NCBI GenBank assembly: GCA_014905825.1
Contig: JACGCN010000002.1
Span: 2,294,001-2,358,000, forward strand
Source of the DNA: Lyophyllum atratum
Taxonomy: Eukaryota; Basidiomycota; Agaricomycetes; Agaricales; Lyophyllaceae
DNA: 64,000 nt
Reading direction: 5' to 3'
The notes under the pieces were generated by a model that did no database searches, was not told where the DNA came from, and saw only the letters and a list, made by a program, of their open reading frames with translations. Each line of letters opens with the position of its first letter. The stretch's first letter is position 1. The position numbers were made by a program, and so were the translations under genes. This document shows positions 36,678 through 46,957 of this stretch, piece by piece.

Positions 36678-37330
36678 TAAACAGCCGCCTTCAACCTCTA
36701 ACATTTGTGGTTACTTTCATCGTTGTACTTGGGCTGTACTTTCTCCCTTGCACAATGAGCCCCTCTGCAATTCACATAAGGCGGCGCTAGTCATTGTTCG
36801 CTACGTCCGCCCTCTTGGCTGACCGTCGGGTGATTTGCGAACCACGTGGGACGTAACAAGATCGGTATGTCTTCCTTTGTCAGAATTCTTTTTATGCATG
36901 ATCATCGAATCAAGATTCTCTTTGAAATTCTAAATACTTTAAGATGGCTTTGGGTGCAGAAGACAAAGAGTTCGCGATCGCTTGCTGAAATTCGTTACTG
37001 ACCTTTATTGCGAAGGGCGGTCGATCGTGTCGGTTGCCTTTTTTGGCCATTCAAGATCAAGCGTCCTTTGGTGAGAGTCAGCTCCGACACAATAAGATGC
37101 GTTGCTCTCTGATCTCATCTCTGCCCGCTTTGTGTCAGTAAGCGTGAGTTGGCTCCCTCCGGTATGTTAAAAAGAGGCGCTATGGAAATTGGGGAGTTTC
37201 ACTTAGCCCGGTCGTCCCCTTCCTTTTCCTCTCCTTCCATCCTTTCCCATAACCCACATTCTTTACGTCCATCAGCGTTGCAGGACAGCCGCTTTTTTTA
37301 TTTCATTAACTCACTTTACAAGATAACGAC
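36678..37330. other. intergenic, zinc-finger gene upstream region
   Basis: No gene seen. A CACGTGG site at 36843 and CT-rich tracts (CCCCTTCCTTTTCCTCTCCTT, about 37217) lie upstream of the next start. Confidence 0.5.
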
Positions 37331-38537
37331 ATGACTTCCGACGAGGTGCGTAAGCTCTTTTGCGCTTGGACTGAAGCGCTTACCGATGCCTGTAGTGGAC
37401 CTGCCAGACTTGCTTCAAGGGCTTTGCTCGCAAAGGAGACCTCACAAGACACGCTAATATTCACATGGGCTATAAGTACGATCTGGTTCCCTCTTCTCGT
37501 TATTTGTTTATTCATTAGAACATCCTCTCAGGCCCCACAAGTGCAACGACTGTGGAAAATCTTTTTCACAATTCTCTGGCCTGAAGACGCACCGAAACGT
37601 CCAGTGAGTATACCTTCTCCCAACTTCGCGCTGTCTAGTGACTCAAATGGCTTTTATCCAGTACTAAAGTCAAACCATTTTTGTGTGGAATGGATGACTG
37701 CAAGGCTGCTTTCGGTGATCCATCTTCTAGAGCTCGCCACTGCAAGGAGACCCATCGAACCCTTGGCGCTTATCGATGCCCTGTTCCCCGCTGCAAATCA
37801 AGGTAATTTTTTTTACGTCTCATAGTCGCCAATGCACCCCTCACGCCAGTCTATGCAGTATCAAACGTCGCTCTGCCTTCACGCAGCATCTTAGAAAGCA
37901 CAATATCGACCCCGAGACCGTTGATATCGATGCACTTGCTCCCACCCTCCTCTCTCGGCAGGCGTTTCCCCGGCGGAAGTCTACGACTCAACACCCTAGT
38001 CAAGAGCCATCCCACCAAAGCATATCGGCCACAGATCTCTCATTCAACAATATCTCTGCCCATCCCTGTATGCTAGCTTTTCCCTAATATACTACGTATA
38101 CTCACACTCCTGTAGATGATGCTGAGGCGACTGGCGCCGTTTATTTCCATATTCCGCAACTGACGGAAGAACGAGCCATGACTTACGACTGGTTCCGGAC
38201 TCAACCCATTAACGTCCCAACCTTCCCTGCGGCAGGTTTATACACAATCGATACAGCATCGCCGCTTCGGACTTCAGCTATTCGACCTCTTCTTCCCCCG
38301 CTTCATCCCATAATGGTCTTCTGCAGACACCCGACAATTCAAGAGGGCAGTCACCGTATACATCGTCCTCCCCTTCAACTCCCGCACCCTCCCCTCTCTC
38401 GCAGACTCCTCTCCTATTTTTCTCTGAGCCGGCATATGCAGCACATGGTCAGCAGAAATCTTCAGCCGAATGGGAGTTCGAAGCGTCCATCTTTGGGACA
38501 ATCCCTGAGCCCTTTCAAGGCGTGCAACTGTGATTGA
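37331..38537 (+). CDS. C2H2 zinc-finger protein, four fingers
   Basis: Six exons (37331-37345, 37396-37475, 37532-37603, 37662-37802, 37859-38067, 38116-38537) give 312 aa. Exon 1 has five codons. Four fingers follow in order: CQTCFKGFARKGDLTRHANIH, CNDCGKSFSQFSGLKTHRNVH, CGMDDCKAAFGDPSSRARHC then ETH, and CPVPRCKSSIKRRSAFTQHL then RKH. The first two are classic Cys2His2; the last two have longer Cys spacing. It is likely a DNA- or RNA-binding nuclear protein. The C-terminal exon is doubtful: the reading I use ends at 38537, but a second frame in the same DNA (to 38533) looks at least as protein-like (YSTSSSPASSHNGLLQTPDN), and I could not find a well-formed intron that leads into it. Confidence 0.75.
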
Positions 38538-38851
38538 CTGTACAGTGTACAACTACTCTCTTCAAGTTATACCTCCGCTGGTCTGGCATCCGCACACTTT
38601 CCTTATGACATTGTAATTTTGTTAGGACGTTTACGAATTCTTCGACATTACTGTATTGATAGCAAAGCTTTACGACCTTCTCTTTCTGTAAATCCTGGTT
38701 ATACCCCGTGTCATTTACCCTAATGCCTGACATTCATTACTACGTGGTTCCCTGCATAATGAAAAAGAGTTTTACGTGTAGCATTGGCAATGTGTGAGGC
38801 ATGTTTGTTGATCGTGAATAACAGCGACCGGCCATCAGAAACAAACAAGCA
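38538..38851. other. intergenic
   Basis: No gene seen between the zinc-finger gene and the protease region. Confidence 0.5.
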
Positions 38852-41145
38852 TTGAATTCCCCGATAAAATATTATTTACAAGTCGCCCTCGCCATTGCAA
38901 TCCTGCTCGCTGCGTTGCGCTGGTCCCGCTCATTCGATTTTTTTGCTCCTGGACGCGCGGTCTTCGCCCGATTGCCTGTGCCACCACTTCCCCCCGTCCC
39001 CGATAATGATGCTGGCTTCGCCGCTCCTGCCCACCCCGCCAATTTTTTCTAGCTCTCATGTTTCCGACGATTCTCCATTGCAGTACCGGCCAGCGCGAGA
39101 TAAAGATGCTTTCAATAGCCTGCTTCCACCCCCTATTGAATTTGTAGAAGGCTCATCCTCCGGCGCACTGGCTGTGCCTCCGGGCAAGTATGAGCCTATC
39201 AACGCCTCACCCAAGGCGTCCAAGCCTGATGTACGTTGCTCGTTTCGCGTTGCCTAAATACCCACAATATTCATTCTGCTTGCAGCGCCCAGAAACTCCC
39301 AAGCCACCCACCACGACGCCGGTCAAGGCCGCCGGCGCTTCCACAGCAAACCACCCAAAAGCGCATCTCTACACCCTGGCGGCATCGACGCTACATGGCC
39401 GGACACTTGTAATCGTGGTAGTGGACTGTACAACAGCGGAAATACGTGCTTCCTCAACAGTGCCCTGCAGTGTCTCCTGCATACGCCACCCCTTCTTCGA
39501 CAGCTGATCGTCCACAAGAGGGACGTATGTACGTTGATCTTTCCTTGATCTCTGCCGGTGACGATGTTTACCAGTCATCATATAGGTCGGGTGGAGAAGG
39601 GCTTTTGTATGTCGTGTAGTCTCAGGCTCGTTATGGTGCAAGCGTACACCCAGGATAAAGCCTTCTCCCCCATGTACCAATCACCAGTAAGCTACAAGGT
39701 GATGATCGCATTCATCCTAACCGTCCACGACAACTAACGTGATATTTCAGTCATTGCCAAACATTTGAGGAAAGGCCGGCAAGAGGACTCGCACGAATTT
39801 CTTCGATATGCCATAGACGGCCTACAAAAGTCCTGTTTGGCTGGACACCCACAGTACTGTTCGCGACAAGCTTCCGCTCATTACTCTCGACTGATGTCCT
39901 CACAGAAAAATCGACCCTAAACTGGCGGAAACGACCTGGGTGCACAAAATCTTTGGTGGCCAACTACGGTCGCGAGTGACATGCCGCGATTGCGGGCACA
40001 ACAGCGACACGTTCGACCGAGTGCTGGACCTCAGCGTCGATATTCATCGAGCAGAGACGCTGAAGGAAGCACTGAAGAAGTTTGTGGCTATCGACTACCT
40101 CAAAGGCGCCGATAAGTATAAATGTGAAAAGTGAGTAGCACACGTCCGACAGCCCAAAGGATTTTCACGAACATGGCGCCAGGTGCAAGAAGCATGTCAA
40201 CGCCGAGAAGCGGTTCAATCTGCACGAGGCACCGCTCATTCTTACCGTTCATTTAAAGCGCTTCTCGCCACTGGGCAGGAAAATTGGTCACTCCGTTCAC
40301 TATGATGATGAGTTGTCACTGCAACCCGTACATGAGCGAGGGCGCCCACGGACCGACATATTCGTTATATGGCGTCATATGCCACGCCGGCGGCGGACCT
40401 AACTCTGGACACTATTACTCATTCGTGAAGAGTAAGGATGGTCGTTGGTGGGAGATGAATGACGAGACTGTAGCACCCATGGCTGGCTCACCCCACAAAA
40501 AAACTGCATATATGCTATTTTATCAGAGGAAGAAAGGTCAGGGGCTGGAGGCAGCGGTCAACCCGACGGCACCGCAGCCCAGACCTGGCCTTGTAGGATC
40601 CATGAAGAAGCGGAAGGAGAGGGAGGGTGGGGAGGAGGATATGGGCACCAAGGTTTCGACGCCTTTCATTGGCCCGTTGCTACCATCGCCAGCGATGGAC
40701 ACCAGCGGCTCCTGAACCGAAACGTATGAAGGTCAACGGGATCGACCCTCAGGCGGCTCTAGTGAAGAAGAAGATCGCTGCCGCTGCCAATGCCAAGGCG
40801 AAGGGTGCACTCACGAGTCTCACGGCGTATACGTCCGAGAGTGAAGGTGAGGATGAACAACCCTGAGGTCCAGCAGAATGGTCGGGCATCGTCTCCCCCA
40901 GCACCAGCGACATCGTCACCGCCTTCACTGTCCCCCTCGACCCCGCCCATACCTGCGCAGTCTTTTTACTCGAGCAACCCCAAGAAGCGCAAGATGTACG
41001 ATGATGATGATTCTGTGGTGCGCAAGAAAAGTGAGGGAGGCATCGACCGCCAATACAAATTCGTTCGAGTGGGTACCGTGGGTCGAATCTGAATCCGTAT
41101 GCCAGTATGAGCACGGGCAGGCGCAGCAGACCGAGGGGCATCTAA
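38852..41145 (+). pseudogene. ubiquitin-specific protease, frame broken in several places
   Basis: Coding blocks 38852-39230, 39286-39528, 39586-39698, 39751-39853, 39906-40130 and 40183-41145 together cover a full USP (C19) enzyme that removes ubiquitin. Present: an N-terminal membrane segment (YYLQVALAIAILLAALRW), EAFNSLLPPP-like linker, Cys box NSGNTCFLNSALQCLL, QEDSHEFLRYAIDGLQKSCL, zinc-type pairs CRDC/CEKCKK, and His box GGGPNSGHYYSFVKSKDGRW. But the reading frame must change near 39357-39360 (A-run), 39671-39677, 40326-40331, 40700-40714, 40845-40866 and 41041-41062, possibly also at a T-run 39043-39048, none explained by introns. No in-frame ATG precedes the membrane segment after the TAA at 38819. 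No in-block nonsense codons were noticed, so either this is a very young pseudogene or the local consensus carries indel errors. Confidence 0.75.
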
Positions 41146-41285
41146 AGGGGGTAGGCACGGACATATGATGCAAGTCGACGTTTAAATTTATTGTTGTCAC
41201 GATAAGCGTTGTAACGTTAATGTTAATATTGATCTGTAAGACCTAGATGTAGGCTACATCCTTGGACCTTGGCGCAAGATATAAA

Positions 41286-43114
41286 CTACAGCTTGGACTT
41301 GATGGAAGTGATCTTTGCGGTGTCTTCGTTGCCGTCCTGCCACCACACCACGGTCACGGTGACATCGTCCCTGTACCGTCTCGAATATGGTGGGGGTATG
41401 CTAAGTAGCTTGCGCAGATAGTCCTCGTCGCCGCCGCCGAATGCGTTGCGTATAAGATGCGCGCTGACGTTATCGTCAGCGAAAGCCCATGAACCTGGGC
41501 TGGTGATTTTCTTCTTGTTCTTGCCATCAACCCCTAAGCTACCAGCCGATGTCGGTACAAGCGACGGTAGATCGGACTTGGGTACGGTTCCTTTCAGACC
41601 AGCGAGATGCCCACCAACCAAACTGACTACCTCTTCCGAGCTACAATGGAACGTGCTCAGTGTGTAGAGCTAAGCGCTAAACCTTTAGATATACCTGAGC
41701 TGATCCCAAAGACCGTCCGTAGCGAGTACCAGGAAGCGAAGAGGCTTCTCGCCCGAGTCCGTACCATCCGCGTTACCAGAGAAGTCAAGTTTCCGGTGAG
41801 TTACGACAGGCCTCGCTGTGACGTAGGGAGGGGTCTTGAACAGGGAAGGAGGCGGGCGCAACGGCCTGCCATTACCAACGAGGAATGCCTGGCTCAACCT
41901 TCATCCAAGACATGAGTCTATTACGTCCTTAATTCGAGGGAAGGTTGATATGGGCTTACGTTTCTTGCACCGCGCGGGGCCATTTGTATCTGGCATCACC
42001 GAACGCACGAGATGGTTCCAAACCACCTAGTATACGGCCTTCACGAATGACATAATCTGCCTCGTCCTTGGGGTGCTCTGATTGCACTCTAGATTGATGA
42101 GGTTAAGGAAAAGAGACAGAAGTACCGGGAGAGTAAAGGCTAATACCGTTTGAGCTCATTTGGATTCCGGCCAGTTTGATCCTCAGTAAGAACCTCCACG
42201 CGCCACTGTCCCTTTCCATCGGCAGTCTTTTCCCAAACTCCAGCTACGGCACGGCTGTCTCCTGTGCAAGCAACGTAAAGATCGCGGTGAGCAGTGTCAA
42301 ATACAGCCATCAATGCGCAGCTGCCTAAGCGTATTCGTCAGAGTGACTCTCGAAGAAAGACGAGGGTTTGAAACAACGGACCTGAAATAGCCGGAAGCAT
42401 GGTAGGAAGTGCTAAAGGATGCTGGCTAAGGTCTGGGACAACTTTATTCTTCCGCGCTTCTGCATCTAGGTTACTCGCCAGTATCTGGATGGGCGCATTG
42501 ATGAGCTCCGTATCGAGCTTCATGAATGCACCCTCGATGGCATGTGCCATCCGCTGCGGATCCGAGTCTAACGCTATTTGCGTAGACTGGGAAGACGAGG
42601 ACCACAGGAGGGATTTCAGGTTCTGCAGAAGGCCTGCAGAAGGTTGTGACTGTGGATTGGTGTCGAGGTTGGAGATTTCCAAAGCGACGGCTCTGATAAG
42701 GACACGGGAGAGGAGCTGGGATGTGTCTCTCCCGCCATGACCATCCATAACGGCAAAGAAAAGGTAATCCCCGGGTGCATGGGGGTCGGACTCGTCTCGC
42801 TGAATGACCTGTTGGGCGTTTGCATCCTCTATGGGATCGTTTGACGCTAAAGCCGCGGTTGCGTACTGGTATATCGGACCTCCGGGACTGGAGTGGGTAT
42901 CCAGAGTTGCGTGCTCTCTTATACGTGTTTCGAGGACGTTCATTGGGTGGAGTGGAAGGGACCTATTCGCCATTTCTGGGCGTCCGTCCGCACCCTTTAC
43001 TTTCACAGCAACATCGAAGGTTTGGTGCTTGTCTGACTTTGACGCGTAGTACAGGTACGCTGGCCCACCAACGGCAACGGCGCCTGCAATTGGTTTCCAC
43101 GCGTTCCGTATCAT
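41286..43114 (-). CDS. mitochondrial-type PP2C protein phosphatase (Ptc5/PDP-like)
   Basis: Five exons on the minus strand (43114-42382, 42324-42147, 42088-41960, 41898-41695, 41640-41286) give 532 aa with no frame break. The head MIRNAWKPIAGAVAVGGPAY fits a mitochondrial signal with a hydrophobic anchor. PP2C metal-binding motifs are clear: YLFFAVMDGHGGRDTS, LYVACTGDSRAVAGVW, VLTEDQTGRNPNEL, IREGRILGGLEPSRAFGDAR, LVLATDGLWDQLSSEEVVSL, and the last Asp in RYRDDVTVTVVWW. The length, long insert after the DGHGG motif and targeting-like head fit the Ptc5/Ptc6 group, which in yeast dephosphorylates pyruvate dehydrogenase. It lies tail-to-tail with the broken protease gene (140 bp). Confidence 0.9.
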
Positions 43115-43589
43115 CCCCTAAGGTGACCACGAAGTGGCGAACGATGAACCTGAGTCGGACTTCGTTTCAAGTGTCCGAGCCTTTACTGTAAGTAGCTGGT
43201 TAAGAAACTGATATTACTGAGTGCACCGCGTAGCACCTAGCTATAGAACTTGTTAGTTAGAAAATGGGTGCAAAGAACAAATGGGCATACGTGAATCTGG
43301 ATGACTTCAAGTTATAATACGAATGGCTTGGCACCAGCAGAGGCCAGAGTGAGTTGAAACACGTGACATTTGTTTGTTTGAAACGCAGGACAATGGCGTG
43401 TCAAGCCCTGATATCTTGAATGGTAGTTCGCTGCAGATCCGCTCTCTGCTTCACCCCTTTGCTATCGTCGCGCCAGGACCCAGAGACGAGTAGGACCGGC
43501 CTGCATACCGTCAATCAAAGCCTCGTGTGATCTCGCTGCTTGCACTGCACCGAGCTCGAGTCATTCAGCGACACAGGGTCCTGCCCCAA
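43115..43589. other. shared upstream region of the PP2C gene and a hypothetical gene
   Basis: No gene seen between divergent starts. CACGTGAC occurs at 43360-43367. Confidence 0.5.
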
Positions 43590-44870
43590 ATGGACATCAC
43601 TGTGCCCGTCTTGCCTCAAAAGGCCGCACCTCCACTTGCTGCCCCCATTCCCCTCGTAAGTCAAGAAAGTGGTGTGGAACGCCCCCTCAAGTACAGCCTA
43701 ATATAATGCCATGTCTCAAGTCCTCAACATTTCGGCCGTTGTTCTCAACTACAGCCGCGGGACCATCGTCCAAACCAATATCCAAACCTGCATCAACCGC
43801 ACCAGTAGACATCGATCCTCAATCGCAGGGTCATGCTGACACATTAGCAAGACTTGGAATAAAAGTCAGAGATTTCGCGTACGAAAGCAAGCTGCCGCCA
43901 ATTCGGCCCTTCCGCCCTCGCCAGATTCAACCGGGGCCGCGGCCCCTGAAGCGCAATAGAAGGGACGGGGAGGACGATGATGTCTTTTATATCAACCCCA
44001 AAACTGGACATGAGGAAGGCAGTTCCTCGAAGAAAGCCAGACTGGAACGGGAGATTACAGAACCAGATATCCAACAGCCCTCCACTGCTAAACGCGCGCG
44101 GGGCTTCATGAACCTCGACGATTATGAACCCGAACCTCAACCCGAGTCCCAGTCGCAACCTGCTGACATACGACTTCCAACCGAGCGAATGGGAAACCTC
44201 TCAACCTCCGTCACGGTACCTCAAATCTCAAGGCTCCGAACCTTACATTGATACACCTCTTGTGACGCCGAATGGATCGCTGCAGTGGAGAATAGACAAC
44301 CAGTAGTGAGATCCCAGCCTCTCAGCTCGATACAGAGTCCTCAGGCCATCGAGCCAGAACCATCTGTCCTACTCCCAACTAGGGATGCCGCAACCAGTCG
44401 ACGCGACTGACGCGACCGGCACTGGATTATTTGGGGAGTTAACCCCAATGTCGTCGCTATCCTCTATTGACTCAGATCTTTCGACACCTCCTCCACCTCC
44501 CCAACTTCCTCCAAAGAAGTCTCACTCCCGTCTGTCGACACGTGTACCTAAGAATGGGTCCCCTCTCCGCAACTCCCCCCTTACACGATCCTCAAATAAA
44601 TCCCCCACCCCCGCGAAACCTGCCACGCCACCTACACACACTTCTCGCTACCAATTGCGGAAGCGGCCCGCCCCAGTCTCGCCTCAGTCTCCGACGAAGG
44701 CAGGCACGCGCAATCGCCGCACAATGTATTCTCCCCCCCACCCCCTCTCTCGTCCTATAGCATATTCAATGCAATCATCCCATTCTAGAGCGAAACCCCA
44801 GGGTGCGTCGGGCTCGCCTCGCTCACGAACCCTGAGGAGTACCCGGGACGACCCGACCAGTATCCGCTGA
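43590..44870 (+). CDS. hypothetical low-complexity nuclear-type protein, frame uncertain
   Basis: Exon 1 is 43590-43655 (MDITVPVLPQKAAPPLAAPI) and joins in frame to an exon from 43697. The next 150 residues are basic and Pro-rich (RLGIKVRDFAYESKLPPIRP, RPLKRNRRDGEDDDVFYINP, SSSKKARLEREITEPDIQQP), suggesting a nuclear protein. From about 44160 the protein-like reading moves to another frame (YDFQPSEWETSQPPSRYLKS), then back (ENRQPVVRSQPLSSIQSPQA), then to a third block from 44385 (TPMSSLSSIDSDLSTPPPPP, SRYQLRKRPAPVSPQSPTKA) ending at 44870. Introns do not explain all the changes. I recognise no domain. It may be one gene with frame breaks, or a shorter protein ending at 44251. Confidence 0.45.
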
Positions 44871-45741
44871 CCGCCCGCCAGAGTCGCGCGCGTCCTTCAC
44901 CTGTTGTATTACTGGGCTTCCAGGTCTGTATTTTACATGGTTTCACTTAGTGTATATTCTCCCAGCATACTGTGGAGTCTCTCGTCGCCGTTCCGTCCTC
45001 CTATCTTTCCACTTCCTTGTGTCCTGCTTTATTTTTCACGATCATTATTCAACTTCACCATTCACCTGCCGCCTATTCTTTCATCGCCGTGTCCATACCT
45101 GTAATCCACACTATTACGGTTCCCCCTGTTGTTTTCGTATACGCAACTCAAATGTATTTGTTTCGACGGCATACATAGGATCCGAGTGTGAGAGGCCGTC
45201 GGATCAGAGGTGTCCACATGTTCGTGTAGAGTTACAGCTCGGAGAATGCTACTTGCGACAGAATCACGATTGATCTCAAGTACTTTTCGAAGTCCTCCCT
45301 AGACAACTATCATCAGCAAGATAACAACGCGGTTCGTGCGGCCCAGGCCCCTTCTGTTCTATCACAGTACAACGTTCGTATCTCAGATGCTGCGAGAAGG
45401 ATACGAAATCAATCACGCGTATGCTAGGTGATCAAGAAAGAACAGCGATACAAAGTCAGGCGCAGCTCCCATTTGGAGAAGTCATTCCAGGCGAGGTGCA
45501 CAGTAACATCGGAGTCTAAGTACGATAGGTGTCAACAGAACCGGTGAGATACTCCACGTATCATTAGAAAGCCTTGAGGACGACGCAGTGAGAAGATAAT
45601 TTTCCGAGACCAGACCAAAAGTTCGGGCTCAAGCAAGGCACGCTGTGCGTATCAAAATTTGAAATATGGCGCAACGTGAAGCGACGACACCTGAATCGCC
45701 GATCGTTCCAACTTCCAAGAGCACCAGATATGAGGCAAATA
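44871..45741. other. intergenic, no gene seen
   Basis: Pyrimidine-rich for the first 250 bases, then AT/GC-mixed DNA without open frames that look coding. Confidence 0.5.
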
Positions 45742-46166
45742 TGAGGACCCCTGATAGTACAGTCAGAGGCTAGGTGCCGAAAAATCGTGAATTCTGGAAC
45801 TGTCCGGATTTTTGTCCCGACTGGATCTAGCTTGGCGTCTGTTTTAGGTCAAAATATGTCCAGATATAAGCTGCCAAAGTTCGCCGTAGTGCACTACCAG
45901 CCGTAAATCGTCCAAATTTGCTGTTTTCAATCCCTCGAACTCTTTAGAATGCCGTTCCAAGGCCGGAACGGCGCTCGACCACTCTCTCGATATACCATGT
46001 ATGGCTGACCACCTCCCAGCCTAAGGATTTTGTCCGGACAGGGATCCAGCTGGTTGGCCCAACCAGGTAGGTTTTTGTCCGGATTGCACCTACCTTTCAG
46101 GCCGCCAAAGCCCAAAATTCGTCCGGATCGGCATATAGCCTCTCAGAGGGTTATCAGGGGTCCTCA
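45742..46166. mobile_element. 425-bp MITE-like element with terminal inverted repeats
   Basis: The ends are inverted copies: left TGAGGACCCCTGATAGTACA and right, read in reverse complement, TGAGGACCCCTGATAACCCT; the match continues with gaps through (G/C)AGAGGCTA and TGCCGA for about 45 bases. No transposase is inside, so it is a non-autonomous DNA element by structure. Near the centre, 45951-45972 forms a perfect 8-bp stem (GCCGTTCC-AAGGCC-GGAACGGC). A clear target-site duplication is not seen. Confidence 0.7.
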
Positions 46167-46957
46167 GATATGCGGTCAACGACCATGAGGATAATTCAGG
46201 ACTGGAAGGCTGGACAGAACGGCCACGGGCGCATCAAGCCGCGAAAGAACTGGAAACTCAGTTGCTTACCTTTGTGCTATTGTTCAAGGGGCGGAACTTG
46301 GAAGGATCCCTAACCTCGACGCAATAAAGTCTGAATTAAGTTGGAGATTCGGCTGCGGCGCACGTGGAATGTAGTATGTATATAGAGTGAGAAGGGGCTG
46401 TCAAGATTTGCACGTACTTGCCAGGAAGATTCTAATGAACCCTGTGGCGTGGAGAAGGCAATAAACTGATGGTCATCGACGAAGGGTGATTCGGCGAGAC
46501 GAGGAGAAATCTAGAAAAGGGTCATAGATTGACGCATGATGAGAATCCGGGCAGCGTATCGATTCAATGGCGGCTATGCATCTAGAGCCTCCTCGAGGCA
46601 CTTGACCAAGGAAATGGATTGCGCATGCGCTGCCGATGAATTGAAAGGCTCCAGACCCAAATTGACGTAAAGATATAGAGAATTTGGATTTCTGTGGTCG
46701 AAGCTGGGTCGTATATGGTTGGATAGAAGAACATGTAGGCTCTTGCAAGTTGCATGGATGTTGGAGCAAGGCACCGCGGAGGCAAACCCCGAGGATAATG
46801 TATTGCACGTGATCCGGCCCTGCAGCCGGCAAATTAACGCTGCGCCTGAAGGGGCAAGATAAGACTGGGCGATCGGTGGCTATTTTGAGTCATGTCCTTT
46901 TCTCAAAAGACTCACCGAAAATCACACCAGCCTTGCACCCAGCCCAGCTGAACGCTC
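46167..46957. other. intergenic, ACT-domain gene upstream region
   Basis: No supported gene. A minus-strand open frame of 119 codons (46473-46832) shows no motif. CACGTGAT occurs at 46806-46813. Confidence 0.5.

Noticed and set aside
46473..46832. Minus-strand open frame of 119 codons
   Set aside because: No domain, no splice partners, and composition like non-coding DNA.
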